From the NCBI RefSeq assembly GCF_003751505.1, contig NZ_RJVB01000003.1:308712-372711 (forward strand): 64,000 bases of DNA, given 5' to 3'. Made by a program: the position numbers and the translations under genes. Origin of the DNA: Erwinia sp. JUb26 (GTDB lineage Bacteria; Pseudomonadota; Gammaproteobacteria; Enterobacterales; Enterobacteriaceae). The notes beneath the pieces were generated by a model. The model was not told the DNA's origin and ran no database searches. It saw only the letters and a list, made by a program, of their open reading frames with translations. Below are positions 29,233-40,281 of the stretch, piece by piece. Numbering within the stretch: position 1 is the first letter of the stretch; each line of letters starts with the position of its first letter.

Positions 29233-32200
29233 TTAAGGACGGGTTGCCGGAGCGGTTGCCTGGTGAGAAGCAGCATGCCCACCCGCAGAACCTTTACCTT
29301 CAAAGTTGAAGTCCGGGCGCACCCAGTCGCTCTGCGGTGCCGGTTCTGGCTGATAGGCCGGAGCTGGAGCACTGGTCATCGGCGCGCTGGCGTGATGTTT
29401 GAAGCTGCCGTTGACGTCGGTATCACTCACCGGCTTGTCGCGTGCGGGGACTGGCGCATGCGGTTCGCTAATGACCGGAGCCTCTTCACTCACCGCGTCG
29501 TTTGCATTCAGCACTTCAGCAACCTGCTGAGTGGTTTCCGCGCTGACGCTGGTTGGCGCTTCGGCCGCTAGTTCGCTCGCGGCTTCAGCAATCTGCTGCT
29601 GCTCAACGATATCCGCAACGGCATCAACCGGGGCGAATGCGGTCTGAGGCTCTTCTGCAGCCGATACGGCTTCAGCGATAGTCTCAGCGGCAACGCTCTC
29701 TTTCGCTGGTGGAATGACCGATGGGACCTCTGCTGCCGGGGTTTCGATAGCGGCGGTTTCATCGGTGTTCACCACGGTAACCTGTGGCTGTTCTTCTTCC
29801 TGCAGCGGTTCAGAGATATGAACCGGCTCGGCTTCAGGCTGAACCTCTTCGGCGAAGGTAACTGGCGCAGCGGCAACCGGTGCTTCGTTTACCGGTGCAG
29901 ATTCCACAACCTCTTCAGTTGGGATGACTGCAGCCGGTGCAACGGTGGCCGTAACGATGTCTTCCTGTTCTGGTGTCGCTTCAGCTGCTGCCGGTGCGGC
30001 TTCTACGGACGGCGCTTCGGTCTGTGCTGGGGCGGCTTCAACCCGTGGGGTTTCGGCCTGCACTGGAGCCGCGTCAACCGATGGCGCAGTTTCTGCCACG
30101 ACTGGTGCAGTCTCTGCCGATGGCGTTGCTGCCTCGACTGGTGCAGCTGCTGCGTCTACTGGCGCAGATGCAACCGGTGCGGTTTCTACCTGAACAGCAG
30201 GCTCAGCTGGCGTTTCCTCGACCGGTGACGCTTCGGTTGCAGCGGCAACGGCTACGCTTGCTGCCGCAGCCACTTCAACGGCTGCCGGAGCTTCCGTGAC
30301 TTCGCTATCGACATCAGCATGACCGTAGGCGGGAACGACGGACTGTTCCTGCTCAACTTCATCGCTTGCCTGAGCGACAGGGTAGGAGATCCACACTTTT
30401 CCCGAGGCCATTTCTGGCGATGCAGCGGCGCTGGTCAGCGGCATTGGCGACTGTGTTGGATAACGCTCATCACGGTAACGGCGGCGACGCTGACCGCTAA
30501 CGCGCAGATGGCGCGGAGAACGACGTGAACGACGCGGCATGTTGTTGCTGTCACGATCGTCATTGTCGAAGGTCTCGCTGGCCGTTTCGACCGTGGCTGG
30601 CTGCACTACCGGAGCCGGTGCGGCTTCGGTCTCGTCCGGACGGAAAGTACGGGCTGCAGTCTGCTCAGCGGTTTCGATGCGAATTTTCTGATTCAGCTGA
30701 CGCGGCTTACGACGCGGCATAACCTGCACATTTTCTTCCTGCGCATCGATGTTTTCTTCAACGGCAGCAACGACCTGCTCGGTGATTTTCTCTTCCTGCA
30801 CTACCACTACCGGGCGTTTTTCTTCCTGGCGGCGACGCTGACGATCTGCACGAGGTTCGCGGCGCGGCTGCTGCTCTGCGCGATTCTCTTCGTTCAGATC
30901 CTGACGATCGTCCGTCTGCTCAACCGGAGTGGCAACGTTACGCTTGTTACGGCGATTGTCATCACGACCTTCGCGCGGTTCGCTATTACGATCGCGGGAA
31001 GTATTGCGGTCATTGCGGTCGGTATTGCGTTCAGAACGCTCATTGCGATCGCTGTAACGGTCATTGCTGCGCTCGGTACGGTCGGCATTACGGTCGTTAC
31101 GTTCGTTGCGATCGCTACGCTCATTGCGGTCGTTACGCTCGTTACGGTCACTGCGGTCATTACGATCGCTACGCTCAGAACGTTCACCGTTGCGATCGCG
31201 GCGGTTGTTGTTCTGACGACGGTTGTTGCGACGATCGCCACGCGGTGCGGCGCTATCGGTAGCCTTTTTCTCGGCAACCGGCTCAGCCTGTTCAACGGCG
31301 GCTTTTTCTTCACCAGCAAACAGCTTTTTCAGCCCGCTGAAGAAGCGGCTAATCAGGCCTGGCTGTGCAGGTTCTGCAGCAGCTTGAACAACCGGTTTTT
31401 TGCTGACGACAGCCGGCGTTTCAGCGCTGATGGTTTCCTGCTGTGCCGGAGGTGCATCAGGCATCACGAAGGCCGCCAGAGCAGGCTGCTCAGGGCGTTT
31501 ACGCTCGGCACGCTCTTCTTCCGACGGCAGCGCCATTTCGGTTTCATGCAGCTTCGGCAGGTGATAGCTCAGCGTCTGGGTTTCTTCGCCGGTGCGCACG
31601 CGCAGTACGGAGTAGTGCGGGGTTTCCATCTGATCGTTTGGCACGATGATGGCCCGAACGCCGCCCTGACGCTTCTCAATAGCACTGACGGCATCACGTT
31701 TTTCGTTCAGCAGGTAGGAAGCCACCTGCACCGGAACGATAGCGTGAACCTCTTTGGTGTTTTCCTTCAGCGCTTCTTCTTCAATCAGACGCAGAATTGA
31801 CAGCGACAGCGACTCGTTATCACGAATGGTGCCGGTACCGCTACAGCGTGGGCAGACGTGATGGCTGGATTCACCCAGTGACGGGCTGAGGCGCTGACGT
31901 GACATCTCCAGCAGGCCAAAGCGTGAAATGTGGCTGATCTGAATACGCGCACGATCCTGGCGCACCGCTTCGCGCAGACGGTTTTCAACCGCGCGCTGGT
32001 GGCGAACCGGGGTCATATCAATGAAGTCGATAACGATCAGGCCGCCCAGGTCGCGCAGGCGCAGCTGGCGGGCAATTTCATCGGCCGCTTCAAGGTTGGT
32101 ATTAAATGCCGTTTCTTCAATGTCGCCGCCGCGGGTTGCGCGCGCCGAGTTGATATCGATAGCGGTCAGGGCTTCGGTGCTGTCGATAACGATGGAACCA

Positions 32201-33063
32201 CCGGACGGCAGGCGAACTTCGCGCTGGAAGGCGGATTCAATCTGGGATTCAATCTGGTAATGGCTGAACAGCGGAATTTCACCGGTGTACAGTTTAATTT
32301 TGCTGCTGAAGTCAGGTCGGCCCAGCGCGGCGATGTGCTGACGAGCCAGTTCCAGGACCTTCGGGTTATCGATAAGGATTTCCCCGATATCCTGGCGCAG
32401 ATAGTCGCGGAAGGCGCGGACAATCACGTTGCTTTCCTGATGAATCAGGAACGGAGCAGGGCGGCTGTCAGCGGCTTTCTTAATGGCATCCCAGTGCTTC
32501 ATGCGGAAGCTCAGATCCCACTGCAGGGCTTCTGCTGATTTACCCACACCGGCGGTACGAACAATCAGTCCCATACCATCCGGCAGTTCCAGCGCAGAGA
32601 GTGCCTCTTTCAGTTCCGTACGGTCATCACCTTCAATGCGGCGAGAAATACCGCCAGCACGTGGGTTGTTCGGCATCAGAACCAGATAGCTTCCCGCCAG
32701 GCTGATAAAGGTGGTTAAAGCCGCGCCCTTGTTGCCGCGCTCTTCTTTATCAATCTGAACAATCACTTCCTGACCTTCACGGAGAACGTCCTTAATGTTA
32801 GGGCGGCCGTGGGCGGAATAGTTAGCGGGGAAGTATTCGCGAGAAATTTCTTTCAGAGGTAGGAAACCGTGTCTTTCAGCACCGTAATCAACGAAGGCGG
32901 CTTCAAGGCTGGGTTCAATGCGAGTGATCTTACCTTTGTAGATGTTGGCTTTTTTCTGTTCGTGTCCTGGGCTTTCAATATCCAGATCGTACAGGCGCTG
33001 GCCGTCTACGAGTGCCACACGCAACTCTTCCTGCTGAGTTGCGTTAATCAACATTCTTTTCAT
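29233..33063 (-). CDS. rne: Ribonuclease E
   Basis: A 1276-residue endoribonuclease, about 215 residues longer than E. coli RNase E. The catalytic half is almost unchanged: S1 domain (about 35-125), catalytic aspartates in TAIDINSAR (about 303) and IDFIDM (about 346), Zn-link CPRC (about 404). The C-terminal scaffold begins with the membrane-anchor amphipathic helix [16 protein letters not shown], followed by an Arg/Asn/Asp-rich repeat stretch, a second Arg-rich RNA-binding region, a very long Ala/Pro/Glu/Val-rich spacer, and the conserved PNPase-binding end [18 protein letters not shown]. It initiates mRNA decay and processes rRNA and tRNA in the degradosome. Autoregulated through its 5' leader in E. 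coli. Confidence 0.97.
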   Translation of the reverse strand: MKRMLINATQQEELRVALVDGQRLYDLDIESPGHEQKKANIYKGKITRIEPSLEAAFVDYGAERHGFLPLKEISREYFPANYSAHGRPNIKDVLREGQEVIVQIDKEERGNKGAALTTFISLAGSYLVLMPNNPRAGGISRRIEGDDRTELKEALSALELPDGMGLIVRTAGVGKSAEALQWDLSFRMKHWDAIKKAADSRPAPFLIHQESNVIVRAFRDYLRQDIGEILIDNPKVLELARQHIAALGRPDFSSKIKLYTGEIPLFSHYQIESQIESAFQREVRLPSGGSIVIDSTEALTAIDINSARATRGGDIEETAFNTNLEAADEIARQLRLRDLGGLIVIDFIDMTPVRHQRAVENRLREAVRQDRARIQISHISRFGLLEMSRQRLSPSLGESSHHVCPRCSGTGTIRDNESLSLSILRLIEEEALKENTKEVHAIVPVQVASYLLNEKRDAVSAIEKRQGGVRAIIVPNDQMETPHYSVLRVRTGEETQTLSYHLPKLHETEMALPSEEERAERKRPEQPALAAFVMPDAPPAQQETISAETPAVVSKKPVVQAAAEPAQPGLISRFFSGLKKLFAGEEKAAVEQAEPVAEKKATDSAAPRGDRRNNRRQNNNRRDRNGERSERSDRNDRSDRNERNDRNERSDRNERNDRNADRTERSNDRYSDRNERSERNTDRNDRNTSRDRNSEPREGRDDNRRNKRNVATPVEQTDDRQDLNEENRAEQQPRREPRADRQRRRQEEKRPVVVVQEEKITEQVVAAVEENIDAQEENVQVMPRRKPRQLNQKIRIETAEQTAARTFRPDETEAAPAPVVQPATVETASETFDNDDRDSNNMPRRSRRSPRHLRVSGQRRRRYRDERYPTQSPMPLTSAAASPEMASGKVWISYPVAQASDEVEQEQSVVPAYGHADVDSEVTEAPAAVEVAAAASVAVAAATEASPVEETPAEPAVQVETAPVASAPVDAAAAPVEAATPSAETAPVVAETAPSVDAAPVQAETPRVEAAPAQTEAPSVEAAPAAAEATPEQEDIVTATVAPAAVIPTEEVVESAPVNEAPVAAAPVTFAEEVQPEAEPVHISEPLQEEEQPQVTVVNTDETAAIETPAAEVPSVIPPAKESVAAETIAEAVSAAEEPQTAFAPVDAVADIVEQQQIAEAASELAAEAPTSVSAETTQQVAEVLNANDAVSEEAPVISEPHAPVPARDKPVSDTDVNGSFKHHASAPMTSAPAPAYQPEPAPQSDWVRPDFNFEGKGSAGGHAASHQATAPATRP

Positions 33064-33655
33064 CGTAACTTACTCATTATTCTTACATTAGTGACTAAGC
33101 TGCGGGCAAAGTAACGCTGGACGTATTGAACCGATGGCCCCGTGTCTCATCGCTTAGTCGTCAACCTCTCGGGTGTCGACCGCTCCAGGGGCGCAAAATC
33201 ACGGTAGCCTGTTTTACATATGGAAAAACAGCGCTTTGTAAGGGGGGGAACCGCCAGTAGATTACCAGGTGAACCAATCCCGTTTTTTCGTCCAGGCTGC
33301 AACCCGCAGCCCGCTAAATGCCTGATTGCACAATACGTCTTACGCCATTGCTGCGTGTATGGGCTATCCGGCAAAATTTTGGTCGTACACCCCAAATCTT
33401 ATTGGGTTAACGCTTTTTCTTGCATTCCCAAGATGTCGCGTTAAAAACGGAAACATTATTCCATTGCTAAGCTTGAGAGCGCAAGATGACTTTATCCGCG
33501 ATGAGAAGTTTATCCCGTCTTTTAAAACGAATTGCAGTGCTTTTCAGCAAACTGTATAAAATCCGGCCATAACTTCCGTGCGGCGGTCATCCATCTCAGT
33601 TAAGCACATAAAAAGATGTGGCGCTATCACTGCCGGGTATTTAGAATCGCCAACC
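33064..33655. promoter_or_regulatory. rne 5' leader and divergent rne / rluC promoters
   Basis: About 590 bases without a gene. In E. coli the rne mRNA has a ~360-base leader with hairpins that RNase E itself recognises to feed back on its own message. The length of this gap and strong sequence order on the minus strand (several short GC stems between 33180 and 33330) fit such a leader, but I could not fold it. The rluC promoter must lie in the right part. Confidence 0.55.
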
Positions 33656-34612
33656 ATGAAAACCATGACTCCAGCCGTACAAATAATTGCCATTTCTGCT
33701 GATGAAGCAGGACAGCGCATCGATAACTTTTTACGCACTCAGCTAAAAGGCGTGCCGAAAAGTATGATTTATCGCATTTTGCGTAAGGGCGAAGTGCGGG
33801 TGAATAAAAAACGCGTCAAGCCCGAATACAAACTTGAAGACGGCGATCAGGTTCGCGTCCCGCCGGTGCGCGTGGCCGAGCGTGAAGAAGAGAGCGTTTC
33901 ACCGAAACTGGCCAAAGTGGCCGCGCTAAGTGATGCGATCGTATATGAAGACGATCATATCCTGGTGCTCAACAAGCCGTCCGGAACCGCAGTGCACGGC
34001 GGCAGCGGCCTGAGCTTTGGCGTCATTGAAGGGCTGAGAGCCCTGCGCCCGGAAGCACGCTTCCTTGAGCTGGTGCATCGTCTTGACCGCGATACCTCCG
34101 GGATCCTACTGGTGGCGAAAAAGCGGTCCGCGCTGCGTTCGCTGCACGAGCAGCTGCGTGAGAAAGGCATGCAGAAAGATTATCTGGCGCTGGTGCGCGG
34201 CCAGTGGCCATCACATGTTAAATCGGTGCGCGCGCCATTATTGAAAAACATCCTGCAAAGCGGCGAGCGGGTAGTGAAGGTCAGCAGTGAAGGTAAGCCG
34301 TCGGAAACGCTGTTTAAGGTTGAAGAGCGCTACGCGTTCGCCACGCTGGTGAAAGCCAGTCCGGTGACCGGTCGTACTCACCAAATCCGCGTGCATACCC
34401 TGCATGCCGGGCACCCCATTGCGTTTGACGATCGCTACGGCGAGACGGAGTTTGATAGTCAACTGAAAGGCACCGGGCTGAACCGTCTGTTCCTGCATGC
34501 GGCCGCGCTGAAGTTCACCCATCCCGGTACCGGTGAAGAGATGCGCGTGGAAGCCCCGCTGGATGACGGCCTGAAGCGCTGTCTGGCGGTGCTGCGTAAG
34601 CAAAGCAGCTAA
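33656..34612 (+). CDS. rluC: 23S rRNA pseudouridine(955/2504/2580) synthase RluC
   Basis: A 318-residue RluA-family pseudouridine synthase (E. coli 319). An S4-like RNA-binding domain (about 18-80, RIDNFLRTQLKGVPKSMIY) precedes the catalytic domain with the active aspartate in HRLDRDTSGILL (about residue 144) and the GRTHQIRVH block. Start at 33656 (MKTMTPAVQ) matches E. coli; the longer frame is unsupported. Convergent with maf-2, with a hairpin (34633-34653) between them. Confidence 0.95.
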   Translation: MKTMTPAVQIIAISADEAGQRIDNFLRTQLKGVPKSMIYRILRKGEVRVNKKRVKPEYKLEDGDQVRVPPVRVAEREEESVSPKLAKVAALSDAIVYEDDHILVLNKPSGTAVHGGSGLSFGVIEGLRALRPEARFLELVHRLDRDTSGILLVAKKRSALRSLHEQLREKGMQKDYLALVRGQWPSHVKSVRAPLLKNILQSGERVVKVSSEGKPSETLFKVEERYAFATLVKASPVTGRTHQIRVHTLHAGHPIAFDDRYGETEFDSQLKGTGLNRLFLHAAALKFTHPGTGEEMRVEAPLDDGLKRCLAVLRKQSS

Positions 34613-34632
34613 TACATCCCGATAATGAAATG

Positions 34633-34653
34633 CGGCAGTATCTGCCGCATCCT
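34633..34653. terminator. Hairpin between convergent rluC and yceF
   Basis: Perfect stem ATGCGGCAG-TAT-CTGCCGCAT between two convergent genes; no T-tract on either strand. Confidence 0.55.
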
Positions 34654-34657
34654 TTGC

Positions 34658-35239
34658 TCAGGCCAGCGGGTCCATTCCTGCCTGCCTTAACATCTCACAC
34701 AGCGCGATCAGCGGCAGGCCAATCAGCGTATTCGGATCCCGCCCTGACAGCCGCTCGAATAGCGTAATCCCCAGGCCTTCGCTTTTAAAGCTCCCCGCGC
34801 AGTTTAGCGGCTGCTCGCGGCTGACGTAATGCGCAATTTCAGTCTCGCTCAGCGTGCGAAAATCCACGGTGAAAGGTTCACACAGCGTTTGCAGCACCTG
34901 ACTGCGACTGTTGTAAAGCGCCAGCCCGGTATAAAACACCACGCTGTGGCCGCTGGCGGCGCGCAACTGGGCGCGGGCGTTCTCTTCTGTGTGCGGTTTG
35001 CCGCAGATTTTGCCCTCGACGACGCAGACCTGATCGGAACCGATAATCAGGTGCTCGGGGTAACGCTTGGCCAGGGCCTGCGCTTTCGCCGCCGCCAGAC
35101 GCACAACCAGCTGCTGTGCCGTTTCATCCCCCAGCCGCGTTTCATCCACCTCCGGCGCATCGGTAATAAAGGGTAATTGCAATTTCGTTAACAGCGCGCT
35201 GCGGTAAGTCGAGGTTGAGGCTAAAACCAGCTTTGACAT
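34658..35239 (-). CDS. yceF: 7-methyl-GTP pyrophosphatase (Maf-2/YceF)
   Basis: A 193-residue Maf-family nucleotide pyrophosphatase (E. coli 194). N-terminal [17 protein letters not shown], catalytic region [14 protein letters not shown] and [15 protein letters not shown]. coli YceF hydrolyses 7-methyl-GTP and is thought to clean modified nucleotides. Start at 35239 aligns with the family. Divergent from the yceD operon. Confidence 0.93.
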   Translation of the reverse strand: MSKLVLASTSTYRSALLTKLQLPFITDAPEVDETRLGDETAQQLVVRLAAAKAQALAKRYPEHLIIGSDQVCVVEGKICGKPHTEENARAQLRAASGHSVVFYTGLALYNSRSQVLQTLCEPFTVDFRTLSETEIAHYVSREQPLNCAGSFKSEGLGITLFERLSGRDPNTLIGLPLIALCEMLRQAGMDPLA

Positions 35240-35381
35240 ATTTTTTTCCAGAATTGATAGCGAATCGATGAAAGGCATTTTAAACTGTGCGCCGCACTGG
35301 ATGCGAATAATGGCTGAAAGATGTCGTTACACGGCCTTTTTCTTTGACTCTATGTCGTTACAAAGTTAATATGCGCGCCCT

Positions 35382-35903
35382 ATGCAAAAGGTAAAATTAC
35401 CCCTGACTCTCGATGTGGTGCGAACCGCTCAGAAACGCCTGGACTACCAGGGTGTTTACACCCCTGAACAGGTTGAGCGAATCGCCGACTCGGTGGTTAG
35501 TGTGGACAGTGATGTAGAATGTGTGATGTCGTTTGCGATCGACAATCAGCGTCTGGCGGTACTGAAAGGTACAGCTGAAGTTTCCGTGACGCTATGTTGT
35601 CAACGCTGCAACAAACCGTTCCCACAGCATGTCCACGTATCGTACTGTTTCAGCCCGGTCGTTACTGACGAGCAGGCCGAAGCACTACCGGAAGCGTACG
35701 AGCCAATCGACACCAACGAGTTTGGTGAAACCGATTTGCTGGCAATGGTTGAAGATGAAATCATCCTCGCCCTGCCTGTCGTTCCGGTGCATGATTCTGA
35801 ACACTGTGAAGTGTCCGAGGCGGACATGGTCTTTGGTCAGTTGCCTGCAGAGGCAGAAAAACCAAATCCATTTGCCGTATTAGCCAGTTTAAAGCGTAAG
35901 TAA
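35382..35903 (+). CDS. yceD: YceD (DUF177) 23S rRNA-accumulation protein
   Basis: A 173-residue protein, equal in length to E. coli YceD. The conserved CCQRCNKPF and the acidic segment [20 protein letters not shown] identify DUF177. Bacterial DUF177 proteins are tied genetically to 23S rRNA accumulation and nearly always precede rpmF. No strong ribosome-binding site is visible, but the start matches E. coli exactly. First gene of the fatty-acid cluster. Confidence 0.93.
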   Translation: MQKVKLPLTLDVVRTAQKRLDYQGVYTPEQVERIADSVVSVDSDVECVMSFAIDNQRLAVLKGTAEVSVTLCCQRCNKPFPQHVHVSYCFSPVVTDEQAEALPEAYEPIDTNEFGETDLLAMVEDEIILALPVVPVHDSEHCEVSEADMVFGQLPAEAEKPNPFAVLASLKRK

Positions 35904-35917
35904 TAGGAGTAAGGTCC

Positions 35918-36088
35918 ATGGCCGTACAACAGAATAAACCAACCCGTTCCAAACGTGGCATGCGTCGTTCACACGATGCTCTGACCACTGCAACACTTTC
36001 CGTAGATAAAGTTTCTGGTGAAACTCATCTGCGTCACCACATCACTGCGGATGGTTACTACCGCGGTCGCAAGGTCATCGTTAAGTAA
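35918..36088 (+). CDS. rpmF: 50S ribosomal protein L32
   Basis: A 56-residue basic ribosomal protein with the typical start [20 protein letters not shown] and end [11 protein letters not shown]. It lacks the Cys pairs of zinc-type L32 paralogues, as in other enterobacteria. Preceded by AGGAGTAAGG and 14 bases after yceD; in E. coli the two are co-transcribed and read on into plsX and the fab genes, linking ribosome and membrane-lipid synthesis. Confidence 0.97.
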   Translation: MAVQQNKPTRSKRGMRRSHDALTTATLSVDKVSGETHLRHHITADGYYRGRKVIVK

Positions 36089-36113
36089 TTCCGCGGAATA
36101 GCGCGGCAATACT

Positions 36114-37148
36114 TTGACACGATTGACCCTGGCGATAGATGCCATGGGCGGGGATTTCGGTCCCTGCGTGACAGTGCCTGCGGCAATGCAGGCACTGGCA
36201 TCTGATTCGCATCTGCATCTTCTTCTGGTCGGCGATCCCGACAAAATCACGTCATTACTAGCCACAGCTGATTCTGCGCTGCGCGCGCGTTTGCAGGTTA
36301 TTCCTGCCGAATCGGTTATTGCCAGTGATGCCAGACCCTCGCAGGCCATTCGCGCCAGTCGCGGGTCGTCAATGCGTGTTGCCTTAGAGCAGGTCAAAGC
36401 GGGTAACGCCGACGCCTGCATCAGCGCCGGTAACACCGGTGCGCTGATGGGGCTGGCAAAAATATTATTACAGCCGCTGGAAGGGATCGATCGTCCGGCG
36501 CTGATGACAGTACTGCCTAATCAGCTAAAGGGTAAAACCGTCATGCTGGATTTAGGCGCTAATGTCGAATCCGACAGTGCTATGCTGGTGCAGTTCGCCG
36601 TTATGGGCGCGGTGATGGCCGAAGAGGTTTTGGAGATTGCCAACCCGCGTGTGGCGCTGCTCAACATAGGCCAGGAAGAAACCAAAGGGTTAACGGCGAT
36701 CCGTGAAGCTGCAGCAGCACTTCGTGATTCAGCAGAAGTTAACTATATTGGATACCTTGAAGGTAACGATGTTCTTACCGGCAAGACGGACGTTCTGGTT
36801 TGCGATGGCTTCATCGGGAACGTCACGTTAAAAACTATGGAAGGTGTGGTAAGAATGTTTCTTTCGCTGTTGAAATCACAGGGCGAAGGTAAAAAAAAGG
36901 CATGGTGGCTGAGACTATTGGGGCGCTGGATACAAAAGCGTCTGGCGAAAAATTTCGGCCATCTCAACCCCGACCAGTACAATGGCGCCTGCCTGTTAGG
37001 ATTGCGCGGTACCGTGATTAAAAGCCACGGCGCGGCCAATCAACGCGCGTTTACCGTCGCGATACAACAGGCAGAGCAGGCGGTGCGGCGGCAAGTTCCC
37101 GAGCGGATTGCTGCCCGCCTACAGGCTGTATTACCTAAGAGTGACTGA
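36114..37148 (+). CDS. plsX: Phosphate acyltransferase PlsX
   Basis: A 344-residue soluble, membrane-associated enzyme that makes acyl-phosphate from acyl-ACP for phospholipid synthesis. Start is a TTG at 36114 ([17 protein letters not shown]), matching the E. coli N-terminus; there is no in-frame ATG that would keep the AMGGD motif in place. Conserved blocks: [40 protein letters not shown]. Six bases separate it from fabH. Confidence 0.94.
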   Translation: MTRLTLAIDAMGGDFGPCVTVPAAMQALASDSHLHLLLVGDPDKITSLLATADSALRARLQVIPAESVIASDARPSQAIRASRGSSMRVALEQVKAGNADACISAGNTGALMGLAKILLQPLEGIDRPALMTVLPNQLKGKTVMLDLGANVESDSAMLVQFAVMGAVMAEEVLEIANPRVALLNIGQEETKGLTAIREAAAALRDSAEVNYIGYLEGNDVLTGKTDVLVCDGFIGNVTLKTMEGVVRMFLSLLKSQGEGKKKAWWLRLLGRWIQKRLAKNFGHLNPDQYNGACLLGLRGTVIKSHGAANQRAFTVAIQQAEQAVRRQVPERIAARLQAVLPKSD

Positions 37149-37154
37149 GCGTAC

Positions 37155-38108
37155 ATGTATACGAAGATTATCGGTACGGGCAGCTATTTGCCCGAGCAGG
37201 TGCGGACTAACGCCGATCTGGAAAAAATGGTGGATACGTCGGACGAGTGGATTGTCACCCGAACCGGTATCCGTGAACGTCGTATTGCTGGCCCGGATGA
37301 AACCGTGGCGACGATGGGCTTTCATGCCGCCGAGCGTGCGCTCTCCATGGCGGGCATTGATAAAAATGACATCGGCTTGATCGTGGTCGCAACCACCTCA
37401 TCCAGTCACGCTTTCCCAAGTTCAGCTTGCATGATCCAGCAGATGCTGGAAATTGACGATGCGGCCTCTTTCGATCTGGCGGCGGCCTGTGCGGGGTTCA
37501 CCTACGCGCTGAGCGTTGCCGATCAGTATGTTAAAAACGGTGCGGTGAAATACGCACTGGTGATCGGTGCCGACGCGCTGTCGCGCACGCTCGATCCTGA
37601 AGATCGCGGCACCATCATTCTGTTCGGCGATGCCGCCGGTGCCGTCGTCCTCGGCGCCAGCGAAGAGCCGGGCATTATCTCTACTCATCTGCACGCGGAT
37701 GGCCGCTATGGCCAGCTGCTCACCCTGCCAAACCAGGACCGCGAACATCAGGAACAGCCTGCGTATCTGACGATGGCGGGTAATGAAGTGTTCAAAGTTG
37801 CCGTGACCGAACTGGCGCATATCGTTGATGAAACGCTTCAGGCGAATGACCTTGACCGCGCCGCCATTGACTGGCTGGTGCCGCATCAGGCCAACCTGCG
37901 CATTATCAGCGCAACGGCCCGCAAGTTGGGTATGGACATGGACAAAGTGGTGGTGACCCTCGATCGCCACGGCAATACGTCTGCGGCTTCCGTACCTTCC
38001 GCGCTGGATGAAGCGGTGCGCGACGGGCGTATTCAGCCCGGCCAGTTGATTCTGCTGGAAGCCTTCGGTGGCGGTTTCACCTGGGGTTCCGCTCTGGTTC
38101 GTTTTTGA
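37155..38108 (+). CDS. fabH: 3-oxoacyl-ACP synthase III
   Basis: A 317-residue condensing enzyme identical in length to E. coli FabH. Catalytic triad: Cys112 in [12 protein letters not shown], His near 244 in [11 protein letters not shown] and Asn near 274 in RHGNTSAAS. It starts fatty acid synthesis by joining acetyl-CoA to malonyl-ACP. In the plsX-fabH-fabD-fabG run with 6- and 16-base gaps. Confidence 0.96.
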   Translation: MYTKIIGTGSYLPEQVRTNADLEKMVDTSDEWIVTRTGIRERRIAGPDETVATMGFHAAERALSMAGIDKNDIGLIVVATTSSSHAFPSSACMIQQMLEIDDAASFDLAAACAGFTYALSVADQYVKNGAVKYALVIGADALSRTLDPEDRGTIILFGDAAGAVVLGASEEPGIISTHLHADGRYGQLLTLPNQDREHQEQPAYLTMAGNEVFKVAVTELAHIVDETLQANDLDRAAIDWLVPHQANLRIISATARKLGMDMDKVVVTLDRHGNTSAASVPSALDEAVRDGRIQPGQLILLEAFGGGFTWGSALVRF

Positions 38109-38124
38109 TTAACAGGAAATAACG

Positions 38125-39054
38125 ATGACGCAATTTGCAATGGTATTCCCGGGACAGGGATCGCAAACGGTAGGCATGCTGGCTGATTTAGCCGCAGAGA
38201 ACCCGACTGTGGAAAAAACCTTCCGCGAAGCTTCTGACGTGCTGGGCTACGATTTGTGGCAGCTGGTTCAGCAGGGACCTGCTGAAGAGTTGAACAAAAC
38301 CTGGCAAACTCAGCCCGCTTTACTGGCTGCTTCTGTTGCCATTTTCCGCGTTTGGCAGGAAAAAGGCGGAAAAGTACCGTCAATGCTTGCAGGGCACAGC
38401 CTGGGTGAGTACAGTGCCCTGGTTTGCGCCGGCGTGATTGCGTTTGCAGAGGCCATTAAGTTGGTTGAACTGCGCGGTAAGCTGATGCAGGAAGCCGTAC
38501 CGGAAGGCACGGGTGCCATGCAGGCGATTATCGGCCTGGACGATGAATCAATCGCCAAAGCCTGTGAAGAGTCTGCTCAGGGGCAGGTTGTATCTCCGGT
38601 GAACTATAACTCACCGGGCCAGGTGGTGATTGCAGGCAATAAAGAAGCCGTTGAGCGTGCAGGTGCAGCCTGTAAAGCTGCGGGCGCCAAGCGCGCGCTG
38701 CCGCTGCCGGTGAGCGTGCCGTCGCACTGTGCACTGATGAAGCCCGCCGCTGACAAGCTGGCCGTGGCGCTGGAGCAGCTGACTTTCAACGCGCCGGCAT
38801 TCCCGGTGGTCAACAACGTTGACGTTCAGTGTGAGACTTCACCTGAAGCTATCCGCAGCGCACTGGTGCGTCAGCTGTACAGCCCGGTGCGTTGGACCGG
38901 TTGCGTAGAATTTATGGCTCAGCAGGGCGTTACGTCGCTGCTGGAAGTGGGTCCGGGTAAAGTGTTAACCGGGCTGACTAAACGTATTGTTGACACCCTG
39001 ACGGCGGCGGCGGTAAACGACCCGGCCAGCCTGTCAGCGGCGCTTGAACAATAA
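38125..39054 (+). CDS. fabD: Malonyl-CoA:ACP transacylase
   Basis: A 309-residue transferase, same length as E. coli FabD. Nucleophile Ser92 in the AGHSLGEYSALV elbow, His about 201 in VPSHCALM, and the GQGSQ oxyanion region at residues 10-14. It loads malonate onto ACP. An AGGAAATAACG ribosome-binding region precedes the ATG. Confidence 0.96.
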   Translation: MTQFAMVFPGQGSQTVGMLADLAAENPTVEKTFREASDVLGYDLWQLVQQGPAEELNKTWQTQPALLAASVAIFRVWQEKGGKVPSMLAGHSLGEYSALVCAGVIAFAEAIKLVELRGKLMQEAVPEGTGAMQAIIGLDDESIAKACEESAQGQVVSPVNYNSPGQVVIAGNKEAVERAGAACKAAGAKRALPLPVSVPSHCALMKPAADKLAVALEQLTFNAPAFPVVNNVDVQCETSPEAIRSALVRQLYSPVRWTGCVEFMAQQGVTSLLEVGPGKVLTGLTKRIVDTLTAAAVNDPASLSAALEQ

Positions 39055-39067
39055 CACGAGGAACAAC

Positions 39068-39802
39068 ATGAATTTCGAAGGTAAAATCGCGCTGGTTACC
39101 GGTGCAAGCCGTGGTATCGGCCGTGCTATCGCGGAGACGCTTGTCGCCCGGGGTGCCAAAGTTGTCGGTACAGCGACCAGCCAGAACGGAGCCGATGCTA
39201 TCAGCGCTTATCTGGGCGACAGCGGGAAGGGCATGCTCCTGAACGTGACTGACCCGGCTTCAATCGAAACCGTGCTGGGAAATATTCGCGCCGAATTTGG
39301 CGAAGTGGACATTTTAGTCAATAATGCTGGCATCACGCGTGATAATCTTCTGATGCGCATGAAAGACGATGAGTGGCAGGACATCCTGGACACCAATCTG
39401 ACTTCAGTATTCCGTCTGTCAAAAGCGGTAATGCGTGCCATGATGAAAAAACGCGTGGGTCGAATTATTACCATTGGCTCCGTAGTTGGAACAATGGGTA
39501 ATGCGGGTCAGGCAAACTATGCGGCAGCAAAAGCAGGTTTGATTGGCTTCAGCAAGTCACTGGCGCGTGAAATTGCGTCACGTGGCATTACCGTTAACGT
39601 TGTGGCACCTGGTTTCATTGAAACCGACATGACGAGTGCGCTGAACGAAGATCAGCGTGCGGGTATTCTGGCGGAAGTTCCTGCGGGCCGCCTCGGCAGC
39701 GCGCAGGAAATCGCTAATGCCGTGGCATTTTTAGCCTCTGACGAAGCAGCTTACATCACTGGTGAAACGCTGCACGTCAATGGCGGAATGTATATGGTCT
39801 GA
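39068..39802 (+). CDS. fabG: 3-oxoacyl-ACP reductase
   Basis: A 244-residue short-chain dehydrogenase, same length as E. coli FabG. NADP-binding [22 protein letters not shown] and the catalytic YAAAK motif (Tyr151/Lys155). It reduces beta-ketoacyl-ACP. Start at 39068 follows CGAGGAACAAC; the upstream extension overlaps the fabD stop and is not conserved. Confidence 0.96.
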   Translation: MNFEGKIALVTGASRGIGRAIAETLVARGAKVVGTATSQNGADAISAYLGDSGKGMLLNVTDPASIETVLGNIRAEFGEVDILVNNAGITRDNLLMRMKDDEWQDILDTNLTSVFRLSKAVMRAMMKKRVGRIITIGSVVGTMGNAGQANYAAAKAGLIGFSKSLAREIASRGITVNVVAPGFIETDMTSALNEDQRAGILAEVPAGRLGSAQEIANAVAFLASDEAAYITGETLHVNGGMYMV

Positions 39803-39883
39803 TAATCACGAAAACTATTTGCGTTATTTGAGGCAAAAGCCGCAAAATAGCGTAAAATCGTGGTTTGACCAGCCGGGATTTAG

Positions 39884-39911
39884 TTGCATCTTTTTCAACA
39901 TTTTATACACT
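39884..39911 (+). promoter_or_regulatory. Likely acpP promoter
   Basis: TTGCAT, 16 bases, TACACT, located about 45 bases upstream of acpP in the A+T-rich fabG-acpP gap. A separate strong promoter fits the very high demand for acyl carrier protein. Confidence 0.6.
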
Positions 39912-39956
39912 ACGAAAACCATCGCGAAAGCGAGTTTTGATAGGAAATTTAATAGT

Positions 39957-40193
39957 ATGAGCACTATCGAAGAACGCGTTAAGAAAATCATTGGCGAGCA
40001 GCTGGGCGTTAAGCAGGAAGAAGTTGTTAACACTGCCTCTTTTGTAGAAGATCTGGGCGCTGATTCTCTTGATACCGTTGAGCTGGTAATGGCTCTGGAA
40101 GAAGAGTTCGATACCGAGATTCCGGACGAAGAAGCTGAGAAAATCACTACTGTTCAGGCTGCTATTGATTACATCAATGGTCACCAGGCATAA
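39957..40193 (+). CDS. acpP: Acyl carrier protein
   Basis: A 78-residue, very acidic carrier protein, practically the E. coli sequence: [19 protein letters not shown] and the phosphopantetheine site [19 protein letters not shown] with Ser at 37 counting Met. It carries growing acyl chains for lipid synthesis and also serves OpgH. Own promoter upstream and a hairpin downstream. Confidence 0.98.
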   Translation: MSTIEERVKKIIGEQLGVKQEEVVNTASFVEDLGADSLDTVELVMALEEEFDTEIPDEEAEKITTVQAAIDYINGHQA

Positions 40194-40204
40194 GTGAGCA
40201 TCTC

Positions 40205-40234
40205 CAGGCGGTCATTCGACCGCCTGAGTTTTAT
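40205..40234 (+). terminator. Terminator / partial terminator after acpP
   Basis: CAGGCGGTC-ATTC-GACCGCCTG followed by AGTTTTAT, between acpP and fabF. Expected to end most acpP transcripts while letting some reach fabF. Confidence 0.8.
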
Positions 40235-40281
40235 CTAACTATCCCACATCGCGTCAATTTTTCCCTCCCTGGAGGATGAAC

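Noticed and set aside
29263..32700. Long open frames on the + strand opposite rne
   Set aside because: They are shadows of the repetitive, GC-rich rne coding sequence; the translations are biased and lack ribosome-binding sites.
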